Source of the DNA: Gorsachius magnificus
Lineage: Eukaryota > Chordata > Aves > Pelecaniformes > Ardeidae
Length of the DNA: 64,000 nucleotides
Direction of reading: 5' to 3'
Assembly: GCA_034008185.1 (NCBI GenBank)
Contig: CM067084.1
Span: forward strand, 38,267,099 to 38,331,098
Both the position numbers and the translations under genes were made by a program. The first letter of the stretch is position 1; every line of letters begins with the position of its first letter. A model generated the notes under the pieces. That model did no database searches. It was given only the letters and a program-made list of their open reading frames with translations, and had not been told where the DNA came from. This document shows positions 21,376-33,321 of this stretch, piece by piece.

Positions 21376-24300
21376 GTTAGTGAAGCTTTCTGATTTTCTA
21401 AAGTATTCCTGTCATTAAACAAAGATTTCTTTTTGTGATAAATTTGAGTTCTTTTATAGCAGCTTTTGAAACTGCAGAGATCTTCGCTTCATCTTCTTTT
21501 TTTAGGTAAAGTGGAAATCATTAGAACGTCTGTTGCCACTGAAGATAAATGTGCTTGTCCAGATTGCTTACCTAGTGAAAATAGCTGATCCCTGTAAGTC
21601 AGCCAGTATTAAGTTCATCAATTAAAATTAGAAAAAGAAAAAAAGTTCGTAACAGCCAACTGTCAAGTAATTTTCCTTGAAGGAAAATCCTCATCTCCAG
21701 CTATTAGAGATGGACTTATACCATAGAGGAAAAAGAAAATTTCATCTCCAGGTCTCATTTTTTGTACTGTGTAACTCTGGATGATGCAGTTAAGCCCTTA
21801 AATAGGAAATTTTTTTTGGATTCATGTTAAGATCTTTACCTCAGTGGGAATGTTGATAAGAAGTTCTATCAGTTACTTAAAAGAACGTATGGGGGGAAAA
21901 AAGTCTTTGTATTTTTTCTGTGAAAACTTATACGGTTCTGCATAATGACCATTTTATAAGGGGAACTGCGTATTTTGTTTGCTTTGAAAATGTGACATGA
22001 TTTTCAGGGATTGTAAATTTGGGACAGATGGATAGAAACTGAGAGCAGAGTCGGATCCTGCTTGTGGTGGGCCAGAAGGCATAACTTCGTCATCAAAGGT
22101 ATACAGTAGAAGAGCTATGTGTACAGAGCTAGTTCAGTCATTTATTCAGGTGCATTCAAAATCCATACAGTTGACTCATGGCTGCCTGTCTGTTGTGTGA
22201 CAGAAATAGCTGTGTGAAAAAATACTCCTACTTTTGCCTCCTTTTCCTGCATTGCATCTCTCCTTATTAAGGAGAGATGATAAAGCCTTTTATCAAGGTC
22301 GAATTTCTAAAAATGCCTGGTAGTGCCCCTTGTGGCCATCTCAGGAGATGCTTATATTGCAGTTAGCGTGGGAAGCCAATTCATTGTCTCCTACGCATGT
22401 GAGCCTTCTGGTCCAAAAGGAGCGTTACTGAAATGGCATAGGCAGTTTAAAAAGCTACTGTGATTTCTGTACAAGCTGTACAGACAAGACAGCTGGAGTG
22501 TTTTTATGCTATCAAATTAGCATCTTGCGATGAGGGTTGCATTGTAATGTGAAGGAATGAACATAGGTGGAAGTAGTACTGTGGAGATGCCATTATTTAT
22601 CTTAATAGAAGTTCACCATCTATCATTATCTACTGAGATGTATGATGAGGTATGGGGAAGGTTGGTTGGGTTTTGGTTTAGGAGTCTGAAATTGAAGGGG
22701 ACCATCTCAAGTACATGAGTCAGCTCAGATCTTTGGAGATAGGCAGCTGTCAAAGTTTAAGAGGAGGCCACTCCCTGCATTGGGAAATCTCAATAGCCTT
22801 GTTGTTCAGGAGCGCAGCTTTGCGCAGGTTTGTGTTGCACAACAACAAAACCAAAAGCTTGGCCAAACCCATTGATGAGCAAGAGTTTATCATTCTCATT
22901 CAAACAGACTGGGAGACAACAGAAAACGTAATGTTCCTGTGCCTTGCAAACTGAGATAATTCAAATGTGTGAAGCTACTCAGTTCATAAAGGGAATGGGT
23001 GAAACTGCAGTCTAAGTAAACCAGGAACTGGGGCTTAATAGTCACAGGAGCTGAGTGACAAATCTGTATAGGGAAGATTGAGATAATAGGTAATGAACTC
23101 ACTGCCCATACTTCTGAATTCGGTGTCATTACTTGCTAGGAAAAAATGAGGATAACAAATAGCTGGGTTACAATGTTCTTGACTTCTGAGTTTTCTGTTT
23201 TCAACAGAGGAGGGAGGTATGTTTCACTCTTGAATTGAAGTTAGGAGTGTGTGCTATGCTCTTTTATTTTAGGGTCTCCATGTTTGTTTGGGTTTTTTGT
23301 CAGTTAACTATTTAAAGGAAATTTTTGGGCTGGAACCTAGTTGCGAATGTGAATTTTTAATGAGAGACAGTTTAAAGGAGTATTTTAGTAAGATGAATGG
23401 GGAATGCTTTTTCACATAGGAGTTAGTTGCTGCTATGTTTTACAGGGCTTGAGAAGCCTGAGTATTCTACCATCTTAATGAGCAGATTCACAAAAGCCTT
23501 AATACATAAAGTCTGCTAGTCTGTTAAGACTTCTTTCCCTTTTCCTTTCCCTTTTTTGTTCCATGTATTTTACTATTCCTCATCTCACATCTTGTTTACA
23601 ACAGATGAGTCCCTTGAGATCTTTCATAAAGAGTCTCTTGCTAGTTTCATCTGTCAAAGAAATGAAAAATACAGTCTGTAAGTTTTTTGTGTATTACTAC
23701 TGTATGTAGTTTTCAAGCACTTAGTGGGTAGACAGATATTTCCAAACGTCAAGTCAGTGTGGAATTGCTCTTCTGACATAAACCCAGCGCAGCTGAGGTA
23801 CACGAGCAACTGCGTAGAAAACTGTGGGAAAATATGTCACCTTGATAAAGGTAGTGGTGGCAGTTTTTTGGGCAGCACTTGATGCAAGGGTATCTTACTG
23901 CCTACAGCTGGTAGTCACGTAGTAGATAGGTGGGCAACAACTAGAAATGGAGTCGAAGGAAGTCCACAGTAAATGACAGCAACTACTAGTCTTTCTCTGC
24001 AGACAGAGCACAACCTGAAAGGAGAGGCATTGAAAGGAAAAACAGAGAAAGAGAATAAGGTATTTTGAAAGCTTGTGTAGTCAGGAGTAAGGGTTCTGTT
24101 CAGCCTGTGGGGGAGGAATGGGCAAGGAGTCATGAGAACAGGGTTTGTGGTTGGTTTTAGTAGAGAGGACACAATCTGCCTTCTCTTCGGTGGGTTTGGG
24201 GATATTTTCAATTCAGTTGAGTCCAGGTCTAGGTTACAGTTTAAAGAATTAACTATAGTAAGCCTCTGCTTTTAGCTGTACGTTGTTTTGCAGTTTTTGA

Positions 24301-27300
24301 ATTGTGAAGGGGCATTGGACTCTCTGTGGGTTAAACTTGGCCAGATAAAACTTGCCTCCTCAAGCTACGAAGGAACTTAAGTGACATGTGGTTTGTTTAT
24401 TTTTTAACTTATTTTGGGTTAAGCTGGCAAACTTTTTTGTTATTAATAAATCCTTAAGGAGCTGACTGTCTTGGAAAAAGAAAATGTTCTCATGCACAGG
24501 CTCTGGTATATCAAGCTTTCACTCAGAACAGATTTTTATGATCCAAACTATAAACTCATGAAAAGTAGAGTTTATAGTGGAAAGAATGACAGAGCTTTAA
24601 TTACTACTAATAGAGTAGTTTGTAGTGAGCTGCAGACTATCTAAACTGCACTATAATCTACAGTTGGAACATCTTGGATTTAGCCTCACAAGCCTTCCAA
24701 AGACAGTGTCGCTGCAAGTGCCTTGCTTATGAACTTGCTGGTTTATATATTATTCTGCTTTACAGTTTCGGGGTTGAGATTGTTTCTCTCTTGTATACTA
24801 AAGATGATTGCTTATAATTAGGGGCTTAGCCAGATGGGGGGAAGGGGAAGAGACTGCTATTTGACTTCAGGTGTAGCCAATTCTGAACACGAAGAACAGA
24901 GTCCAAAAATATGTGTTAATCATGCCAAGAGATGGGAGAGCAAGTTCTGCATCTCTGCTGCTATTGTTCATTCTTGGTTTTTTTTTGTAGGTTTTGTAAG
25001 CTTAGGCAGAATTGTTTAGAGTTGTGAAGCAGTTTATCTATACCAGGAGAGCAGATTTTGGTTTTGTTATTCTTTTGAAACTTGGGAATTGTTGCTTGGC
25101 ACCAACTGATAGTGTCCCATTTTCAGAGAGAAAATAATATTCTACCTTTTATTTTTTGCAAGCCTGCATTCCCACTCAAGAGCATGAAAGCGTCATCTGT
25201 TCTCCCTTGCTCCCAGCTTTCCTTGCCTTCTCACCCACAAAACTGATCGTATCTTCTGAGAGTTATGAAGTGTAAAAACACTTCAGGTTTTGTATCTCAG
25301 GCCTACCTTCAAATGGCACAATAGTAAGGCACAAGGCTGTGAGACAGTAGCCGTGTATGAATCTCTCCCTTTTATTTGCTTAGGCAGCTTCCCCACCCTT
25401 CTTTTGAGTGTATGCATAATTCAAAGTGAATTGGTTTATTTGGTACTTGCATGAATGTGCCTCCTTCTTTTTTAAATGCATTTTTGCTTATGAGGATTTT
25501 GTAAATGAGATGCACAAGGGAACAAGGTGTAAAGATTGCCTATGTTCTGGCGGAATACAGGGGCACAAAACCAGTTAGGAGAGTAGTAATGTGGGTTGAA
25601 CAGCAGACAGGGAGGAGAAAGAGGGGAGGATACCAAAAAAGCTGATCTTGCTGGAGCTTTGGAATGCTGAATCCAGGGGTGGGGGAAGGGGGTGGTTTGG
25701 GAATATTCTTAGGCCTTTGTTAAATGTTTTTGCAGTTGGGAACCATGTGAATCCCAGAGCCTCAAGTTGTGTTTATCCCTCTCTCTTTTTACCTTTGATT
25801 TTTTCCAACGAAAACCCAGATGATTAAGACCTCTTTTTTTGTCCACTTACTGCGCTCTGCTTCATACAGTCAGCAAGAAGAAACAGTAATATTCTGTGTT
25901 TCTAGATATAGGTCTCTGCCTCCTAAGTCTTCTGTGTTTTTATCTCGCAAAACAATGTTTTCATTAGCTACCCTGAAGACTCATCTGGACGCCATTTATA
26001 AAACTTCCATATTATGACTGCATGTGTTTAGCTGGGGAGTTACAGTTAGGGATACTCTAAATGTCCAGATTTTAAAAGGTCTGTTAGCTTGAAGCTGCCT
26101 TTTTGAATAAAGGAAAATTTTTGCAAGTAAAGAGGCACCTGTTGGTAGTAAACTTATCCCAGCAAACGAAGTCCCAGAGATTTGAATTTGGGAACTTTTG
26201 TAGAAGTGGGTTAAAGGAGAGATCGGATTTAGGGCAAAAGAGGAATAGCTGCTTTACAAATTTACCTCTGTAAATTCAGTAAAGTGTGCATACTTTTTTT
26301 TCTCTTGAATTTTATGTATTCAGTTCATGTGTAGGCTTAAGCAGAGGAAATGCGAGTCATCCACAATGGTATATCTGTTTGCATGTGAAAGCAAATTAAG
26401 GCTCAGTTTGCATATGTCTTATGATCATTGTGCTGCAGTATGATTTAAATTCAGTCTCATGGGGTTGGTATGTCCGGTAAGGATAAGAACAATGTTCAGA
26501 AATTATATTAATGAAGCTGAAGGGTAGGATAATGGGCTGCCAGTATTTTAGATAGAAAACTTTCAGCTGTTAATTTTACTGAGACTACAGAAGTTGGCTT
26601 TTGAAGGAAAAAAAAAAAGAAATGTTTGTGGGATTTCTGTGAAGTACAAGTACTCTGGCATCAGCCACTATTATTTTGTTCTGAATTACATAGTTTAACA
26701 TAAGGTAGTAAAACAGCTCTTAAAATTCCATAATTGCACAGCAAAGTGGTATCTGCTTTATTGAGCTTTCAGCAGCTCACACAGTCTGGGATTACCAATT
26801 TTTAGTCAACACGTTACATTCTCAGTTGTATAAAACATTTGAATTAAATCAATTTTTGTCAATGCGTTACATTCTCAGTTGGATAAAACATTTGAATTAA
26901 ATCAAACAAACAATTTTACTGGACACACAGTCTGTGTCCATTGACATACCTTATCCTAGATGGCAGAAAAGAAGGGTGTCTTTCTCAGTACAAGACACTG
27001 CGTTCTTACCAGCGCCTGGACTTGTTATTTTTAATCTTGCTGTTTTCCTTTCTAGCCTAGCCCTAGAGATGTGTGTTTTCTGCAGTTTTATGAGGCTTTG
27101 TTCCTTCCTGTCACTGAGGTCCTGCTAGACCCTGTGCATCAAATGTCCATTAGGCTCTCTAGGGAGTTGCCGGGATGGCTGGTGACTTGGGCTGTATGCG
27201 GAATACAGCTTCTTCACGTAGAACATGGGTGCTGGAAATTTTGCAAGTTAAAGTGAGCCTGCTCCCCTGGAAGGCTGAATGTATTTGTTTCCCTATGCGC

Positions 27301-30300
27301 TTATTGGATATAAATCCTTACCCGGGATTTATTCTGGATCTCTATGTTCTTCCTGTTAAACAGGATATTATAAAGATATTTCAAGTTTTCTTAGATGAAA
27401 AGAGGAAAAGCAAGAGTAAATATTATTTGTTAAACTCTTGTGAAAGAAGCAAGTCACAGCCTCTTTAAAGGACAGCTAATATGTTTTAAATGGTATTATA
27501 GTAACACTCTTACATAATAGACACCCACCGATAAACCTTAAACAGCAAACAAGAGCTCCCTCCCTGTCATGAATCTGCCTGTTTAACTCTGCCATCTTCT
27601 CTGTCCTTTTCCTTCTCTGTACAGACAGTAATAATTCTGCAATAATGTGTTTTTGAAAACCTCTGTATCTAATCTGAGTCATGTGTTCAGGATAATTAAA
27701 TTCCAAGCTAAGTGTGGTTCTCTGATTTCTGTTGAAGTTGGCTGAGATGAGGCTTTCTGTAAATTACTTGTCTGGGCTTGCATGTCTTGCCTTGCGTAAA
27801 TAGTGTGTTTTGTTATTTTATGCCGCGTTAGGTGCCTGTAAGGTTGTGCTCTGCTGGCTTTGATTGGGAGTTTGAAAAAGCACCACTGCAGCACTAAGCA
27901 GCACAAACACAGATTCTTCCAGTTGTAATGCTTCATTCACCTCTACATCATGGTATATGGTAACACGTGTTACCTTATATTATTAGTACAAGTTTTATAT
28001 ATTCATTTTAGTTATGGACTCTTAAAACATGCCTAAGCTCAGGTTTGTTTTTCTACTAAGGTATGAAATTACTTGTGTTCTGGTAAGAGATTGTAATCTA
28101 AACACTGAAATGTTAAGAAGAGAAACTGGTAGAATAACTTTTGCTACAATGTGCTTGATGTTTCTAGAAATTAAATCAATTCTGAAGTCTCTTCAGTCAC
28201 CAAGAATTAAAACAAAAAAAACCACAACCAAAAACCCAAAACAAAACAATAGACCAAGGCCATTCAAAAATCCCAGGGAAAATTGTAAAGTTGTTTTGTT
28301 GTCTTTAGCTTTTATTGATGTAATCTTTCAGTTCCTTCCCAGCCAGACAGGCTAGATGTTTGTCCTCATGTTTTAAAGTGTTGTATGAAAAGCTTAACTT
28401 TAACTGGGGACTTTGTGATCTTTGGAAGCCACTTTGGCTTGGACATGATTCAAGTTCCTTCTCTGAAGCTAAATCTTATGATGTGTTAGAATTGAGGAGA
28501 ATTTGCTGGAGGAGAGGAGAAAGCATAAATTATTTCAGTCATTTTTGGAAGCATTATAGATACAGTAGTCTCAGTATTGAGAATTTAGTTGAATGTTTTC
28601 AGGTCTGCAGTGTGTATCCTGTCCATGCCCCAGAAAAGACTGAAGTTTGTGTAAGAGGAGGTGTGGAGTTGGGGGAATGTGTAGGGAATGTACATAGATG
28701 TGTGTATATACCAGCAGAGAATTAGAAGGTGGTGGTTGAAGAGAAGATGCCCCAGCAGCAAACTGTTCCACATCTGTATATGTTTTCCCTAAACTGAGCA
28801 AAGCAAAGAAAAATCTAGAGGATTTACCCCAAATTTCAGTCTGTAGCTTCTTAATTGCCTTTAGACTTTTGTCCCTAGGCTGAACAGTCTGATAGTCATT
28901 GATGCAGCCCCATGTGGAAAGGTTGTAAAATGCCTCCAGAAGATGAGAGGAGTACCTTTGCTTGTGTGATTGGGATAAGTTTTATGGTCTGGCTTAGGGA
29001 GAAAGATGGGGCAAGGAAGGAGGGTGGTCCCATCTCTGTCTCTGTTTGTGAATGCTGGGAGAATACATTTAAACCTAGCTGGGCCTCATGTGGAGGTCTG
29101 TGAAAACATTGAGATAAGCAGTGATTGGGAATCTTGCTTTATGTTTCTTGGCTCATGAACTACCCCTTGGCCTACAACAGGGCGCCAGCTCCTGCTGACA
29201 GGATGAGTCAAGAGAAGTCAAATACCCTGCAGAGTCAGATATCACGCCACTACATACAAACACTTGTTTCGTGTTTTAACCACGTATTTCTGTTTTACCG
29301 CTTTACGTTTATTTTCTGCAAAATTCATGTCTCGAAGAAACGGAATGGAGCCACAATTTGTGTGCGATTCAGGAAGCCCAGGCTGCTGACTAGGTGGAAA
29401 AAATAAATCTGTTTAAAAACTCATGTTATATTTTATTGTTCCCTTTCCATCCTCTTGCTTCAAAGTCAGTTTAACAGACTTGAAAAACCTATGGCTACTG
29501 GGAAAGGAGAGATCTGTTTTCAGTTAAACATTTCTGTACTGTAGCTCCAGTATCATGTTTGGATCAATGCCTCACTTAAAGGGCTGAGAGCATTTTAAAA
29601 ATATGTCTCCAAAAGCTACCCACTGATTTTTTTTTTTTATTTTCCTTGTTAGGCAAGTAATTGCTAGATTGGTGGTAGATTTCTTTGTTGTAAAATCCAG
29701 AATGCTGAAAGTAGCCATTGTGAAAGACTGAAGCAACTCCACCCCCACACACCCTCCCTAGTGAATTCTCTTCATCTTCCTGTTGGTTGGTTTCCAAATG
29801 TGGAAGCACTATTGCTTGTTTCTGGGAGTAATGTGAAATGTCTTTAGGATTAATTGGGTTTTATGCTGCTAAGCTGTACAACTGGGATGGGCTGGCGGGA
29901 GCAGTTGGTTTCAGGGGTTCATTGGTGACTTCGCTTACTTTTCCCAGTTTTTCTTAAAGAATCTTGTATTTGGTGGGATGGTGGGGAACTGCACAACCCA
30001 GGTGAGCTTGTAGAAATGGGGGAAATGCTGGCTCTTAAGGAGGAAGGTTTTGGAAACAAAATTGACACGAACTAGTCCTTAGTCTTGGTGTCTACTGCAT
30101 CATCTTATAAATTTTCATGCCTTTCTCCTATTTGGAGTTTTCCCTGCTTCTGTAGGAAGTCTGAATGAATAGTGCTGTTGACTGCATGTCTAACTTGTCC
30201 TCTGACATAATAGAGATTGTGCCACAGGTTTGTTGTTCTCGCAAGATTTTTCACCAGGCATTTTGTTTTCTGGATGTGGGAAGTTAGAACCTCCAATTTC

Positions 30301-31290
30301 CTTTCTGCAGCATCCAGATTCATCTGCTCAATATTCCCCATTTTTTATTCTTATATTTTATATTCCTTGCTGTAGTGATTTGCATTTGTCCTCACTGCAG
30401 TTACATGTGTTTTCGCTATATCATCACTTCTGTTTTCAAAAACATTAACTGTAGTTGGACCAGAGACAGCCTTCTGTAAATAAAGACACCTGAAGTTTTC
30501 TCTCACTTAGACAGTGAAGCATTGGTAATCCAAAAATATGGCGACACTTTTGTTTTGTTTTCTGCTTTTATGCATACTTACGTGGTTGGTTGTTGGCTTG
30601 CTCATAGAAAAGTTTTGGGAGATTGTCGCAAATGTCAAGTACGTATCCATTCTGTGGAGTCCTTTGCTCCAGTATGTTATTTAAAGAATCCACTGAGAAT
30701 AGGAACTGAGACAGCTGTATTGATTTCTCATCACATGCATTCAGCTGTTTTAGTTAATTAAATATCCCATAGGGGCTTGTTAATTGATTGTTAATCATAT
30801 TTTGTGTATGTAGAAGATGAGCTGAATGAATTATAATTTTCCAGTTCCTGCTTTGTCTCTGTGGATAATTTTCCTTTTTCATCGTGAAGGAACCAAGGAC
30901 TGAGTCCTGGTGGTTGCTTTCTACATGCAAGAGGTGCGCATCAAATGTTTTCATCAGTTTTGTTTGCAGGAGGGATTGGCTTTTGTCTTGGGTTTTGTTG
31001 TTTTTTTAAATATTAGATTTAACTTGGAAATGATGATGAGAGAGGAGCTCAGAGGAGGTGGGTCTGTTAGGATAGCCAAGAGAGGCCAGGCAGACTGCAG
31101 AACCCTCAGACTGCGGGGAAAGAATGGGACAGAAAGTGTTTGCTTTCAGACTCCATAGCCACAGGTGGGCATTTAAAAACATTTTGAAGATATTTCAAAA
31201 CATTTCAAATGTTAACTTGTGTTTGATTTTTTTTTTGTATTTAGAACTGTTGCTTTCTTACTCTTCTGATACCCTGATTTAAACTTTCAG
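21376..31290 (+). other. Intron
   Basis: 9.9 kb intron. It contains a two-copy tandem duplication at 26795..26902 and an A/C-rich low-complexity tract at about 28204..28262. There is T-rich DNA before the acceptor AAACTTTCAG. Numerous short frames lack coding signature. No transposon was recognised. Confidence 0.6.
26795..26902. repeat. Two-copy tandem duplication, about 53-55 bases
   Basis: Copies at about 26795..26849 and 26850..26902 share CGTTACATTCTCAGTTG and ATAAAACATTTGAATTAAAT, with a few differences. A local duplication inside an intron; no function is suggested. Confidence 0.85.
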
Positions 31291-31386
31291 AGCCTTTGAG
31301 GAGGTACAAATCTTACCACAGTGACATCTATAGTACTTCCAGTGAAAGTCCCTCTGTTATTTCTTCAGAACCAGATTTCAGGCAAG
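31291..31386 (+). CDS. PTPN13: PTPN13 exon, Ser-rich linker
   Basis: 96 bases, phase 1 to 1, between CTTTCAG and GTAAGA. It encodes PLRRYKSYHSDIYSTSSESP followed by SVISSEPDFRQ, closely matching the vertebrate linker. Multiple Ser and Tyr residues make it a likely phosphorylation region; that is inference. Symmetric phases mean skipping would keep the frame. Confidence 0.93.
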
Positions 31387-33221
31387 GTAAGACCTGTGTT
31401 TAAAAACAAAACAAAAGAAATCCAAAACCAAACCCCAAAACCAACCAAACAAAACCCCCCAAACAAACAAAAAACCTAAAGAAAAATGTTTAAGATGGTA
31501 AATAGATCCCAAAAGTGTGAAGTTAACTCTTTAGTAGGAGGCTTGATAATTACCACTAATACCAAGTTGTAAGATGATCTCATGTAATTACAACATTGTG
31601 TACAGTTCAGTGTAACTGGCAGTCTGTTCAGAAGTGAGTTTGACATTTAGTGCTCTGGAAGGGAACTTGGTAGGAAAAGCTGGAAATAGTTAACTTTTTG
31701 CTGGTTTTAAATCACATGCTGTCTTCAGAGGCACAAAAATGATTGAGGAGTTAGTGTACAATAACAGTAAATGGCAAAAGCTTTATATGGGACATACATG
31801 GTTTAATTATTTTTATATCAGTGGATTTTACTGTGAGGGTTAAACGATTGATAATTTATAGGCCAAGAATTTCAATAGTACATAGTACAGGCTGTTTGTA
31901 TGATAAATTGAAGTAAGTTCTATGAAATCAATGGCTTGGAAAAGCAGGAGATGGTATGAAGGGTTGTTCACTGATACATGGCAGGAAGGGTTTTCTTTAT
32001 ACAGTGGAAGCATAGCATGGAAGGAAATGCTCGGAGCATTTTTTGAAAGAAGTGCTAGAATGGTAAAAAGAAATCAAGAGGAGAGCATGGATGACGAAAC
32101 AATTAGCTTCACAGAAGCATTGTAGATGGTGGAGACAAAGCATTTGACGAAAATGAGGAAAGAAAGCAGTACTTAGGAAGCTAGAGTATAGCTGCACCGT
32201 ATGTAACCACAACCTCCTGTACTCGCTGCCCTCTCAACCTTCCTTGTCTTTGTCTATCCTCCTACTTATTGAGCCAGAAGCCTAAGGAGCAGTAACAAGT
32301 AGCAAGGCTCCTGTAACGCATTTACCTTCATTTTCTTGCTATTTAGAACGGGCTGTTTACCTGTTCCAGTGCAAAGTCAACAACTCCTAAGTTTGTACAG
32401 GCAAGAGAGAGATGCTTTCTGGCTACTAGTCATAGTATTGCTGGACTCACTGAAATGACTGTCAAAAAGAACTACTTCTAAATCAATGTGGCTGTAATGT
32501 GTTCTGCAAGAGCTCTCCTGCTAGCTCTATTTATCAAAGGTACAGTAAGAGGTCAAAATGAAGTAGTTTGAAAAATCAAGCTCTAAGTGTAGCATCTCAA
32601 GTGCTGCAGCAGGAAGACATACCAGCATAGGAGATAACTTTTACAAATAGCAGGTTAGTATATTGCCAAAAGAAAAAAAAAAAAAAACACTTTTGATAAA
32701 TTATAAGGAGTCAGATTCCAAGGACAAAAATTAAACACTGGAGCTCAGCAATATATATGCTGGTTTCATAACTCCCATCTTGTGAACTGGATGCATAATT
32801 ACTTTACCTAGCTGCTCTATTTCTGTTCTGGAGCAGTTTGTTTCCGATGACGTCTCTGCCATGTATGTGATTAAACTCATGGCTGACAAAGAAATGTATC
32901 ACCTTGGAAAGGTGTCTCTGCAGTTGTGTGGGTTTTTTTCAGTTGTGGTTTCTTTTAGGCCTTCCTTAGTATCTTTCTTGAAATGACTTGTATAGTGCAG
33001 CTATCTTTGTTAGGGGAAACGATAAGATCACTGAACTGAAATCAACTTCATAATTCTAGATTGTCTAATAGCGTAATGTCATTACACTGCCATGCAGAAT
33101 ACATGAATCTGATTCCTTCTAAGTAATCTCATACGGCTGATAAGTCCTTGATTTTTTAGACGGAATTACTCTACGTGCTTTGTTACCCAGTCAGGTATTA
33201 ATTTGTCTTTTGGTTTGCTAG
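31387..33221 (+). other. Intron with A/C-rich tract
   Basis: 1.8 kb intron. Right after the donor, 31400..31476 is a simple A/C-rich tract (AAAC and CCAAA units), and an A-run lies at 32670..32686. Nothing else is recognised. Confidence 0.6.
31400..31476. repeat. A/C-rich low-complexity tract
   Basis: Runs of AAAC, CCAAA and CCCC units right after the donor of the exon ending at 31386. Simple sequence without clear unit length. A similar tract is at about 28204..28262. Confidence 0.75.
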
Positions 33222-33321
33222 TGAGAAGAAATGAAGGTTTCAAGAGAGATGATGCCACTGGTGCTTTGCCAGGTGCTGATGATATCTCCATGTCAAGTCA
33301 AGCTAATTCTCAGAGGGCAAG
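33222..33321 (+). CDS. PTPN13: PTPN13 exon, variable linker
   Basis: 100 bases, phase 1 in and phase 2 out, acceptor TTTGCTAG, donor GTAAAT. It reads RRNEGFKRDDATGALPGADD then ISMSSQANSQRA. Only the overall pattern (VRR, a Phe-Lys/Arg, LPG, SQ) matches the mammalian linker, so this is one of the fastest-changing exons. Phase continuity with both neighbours supports it. Confidence 0.88.

Noticed and set aside
29125..29406. 93-codon forward frame with relatively many CpG
   Set aside because: No protein resemblance, no suitable phase for PTPN13 and no repeat family recognised.
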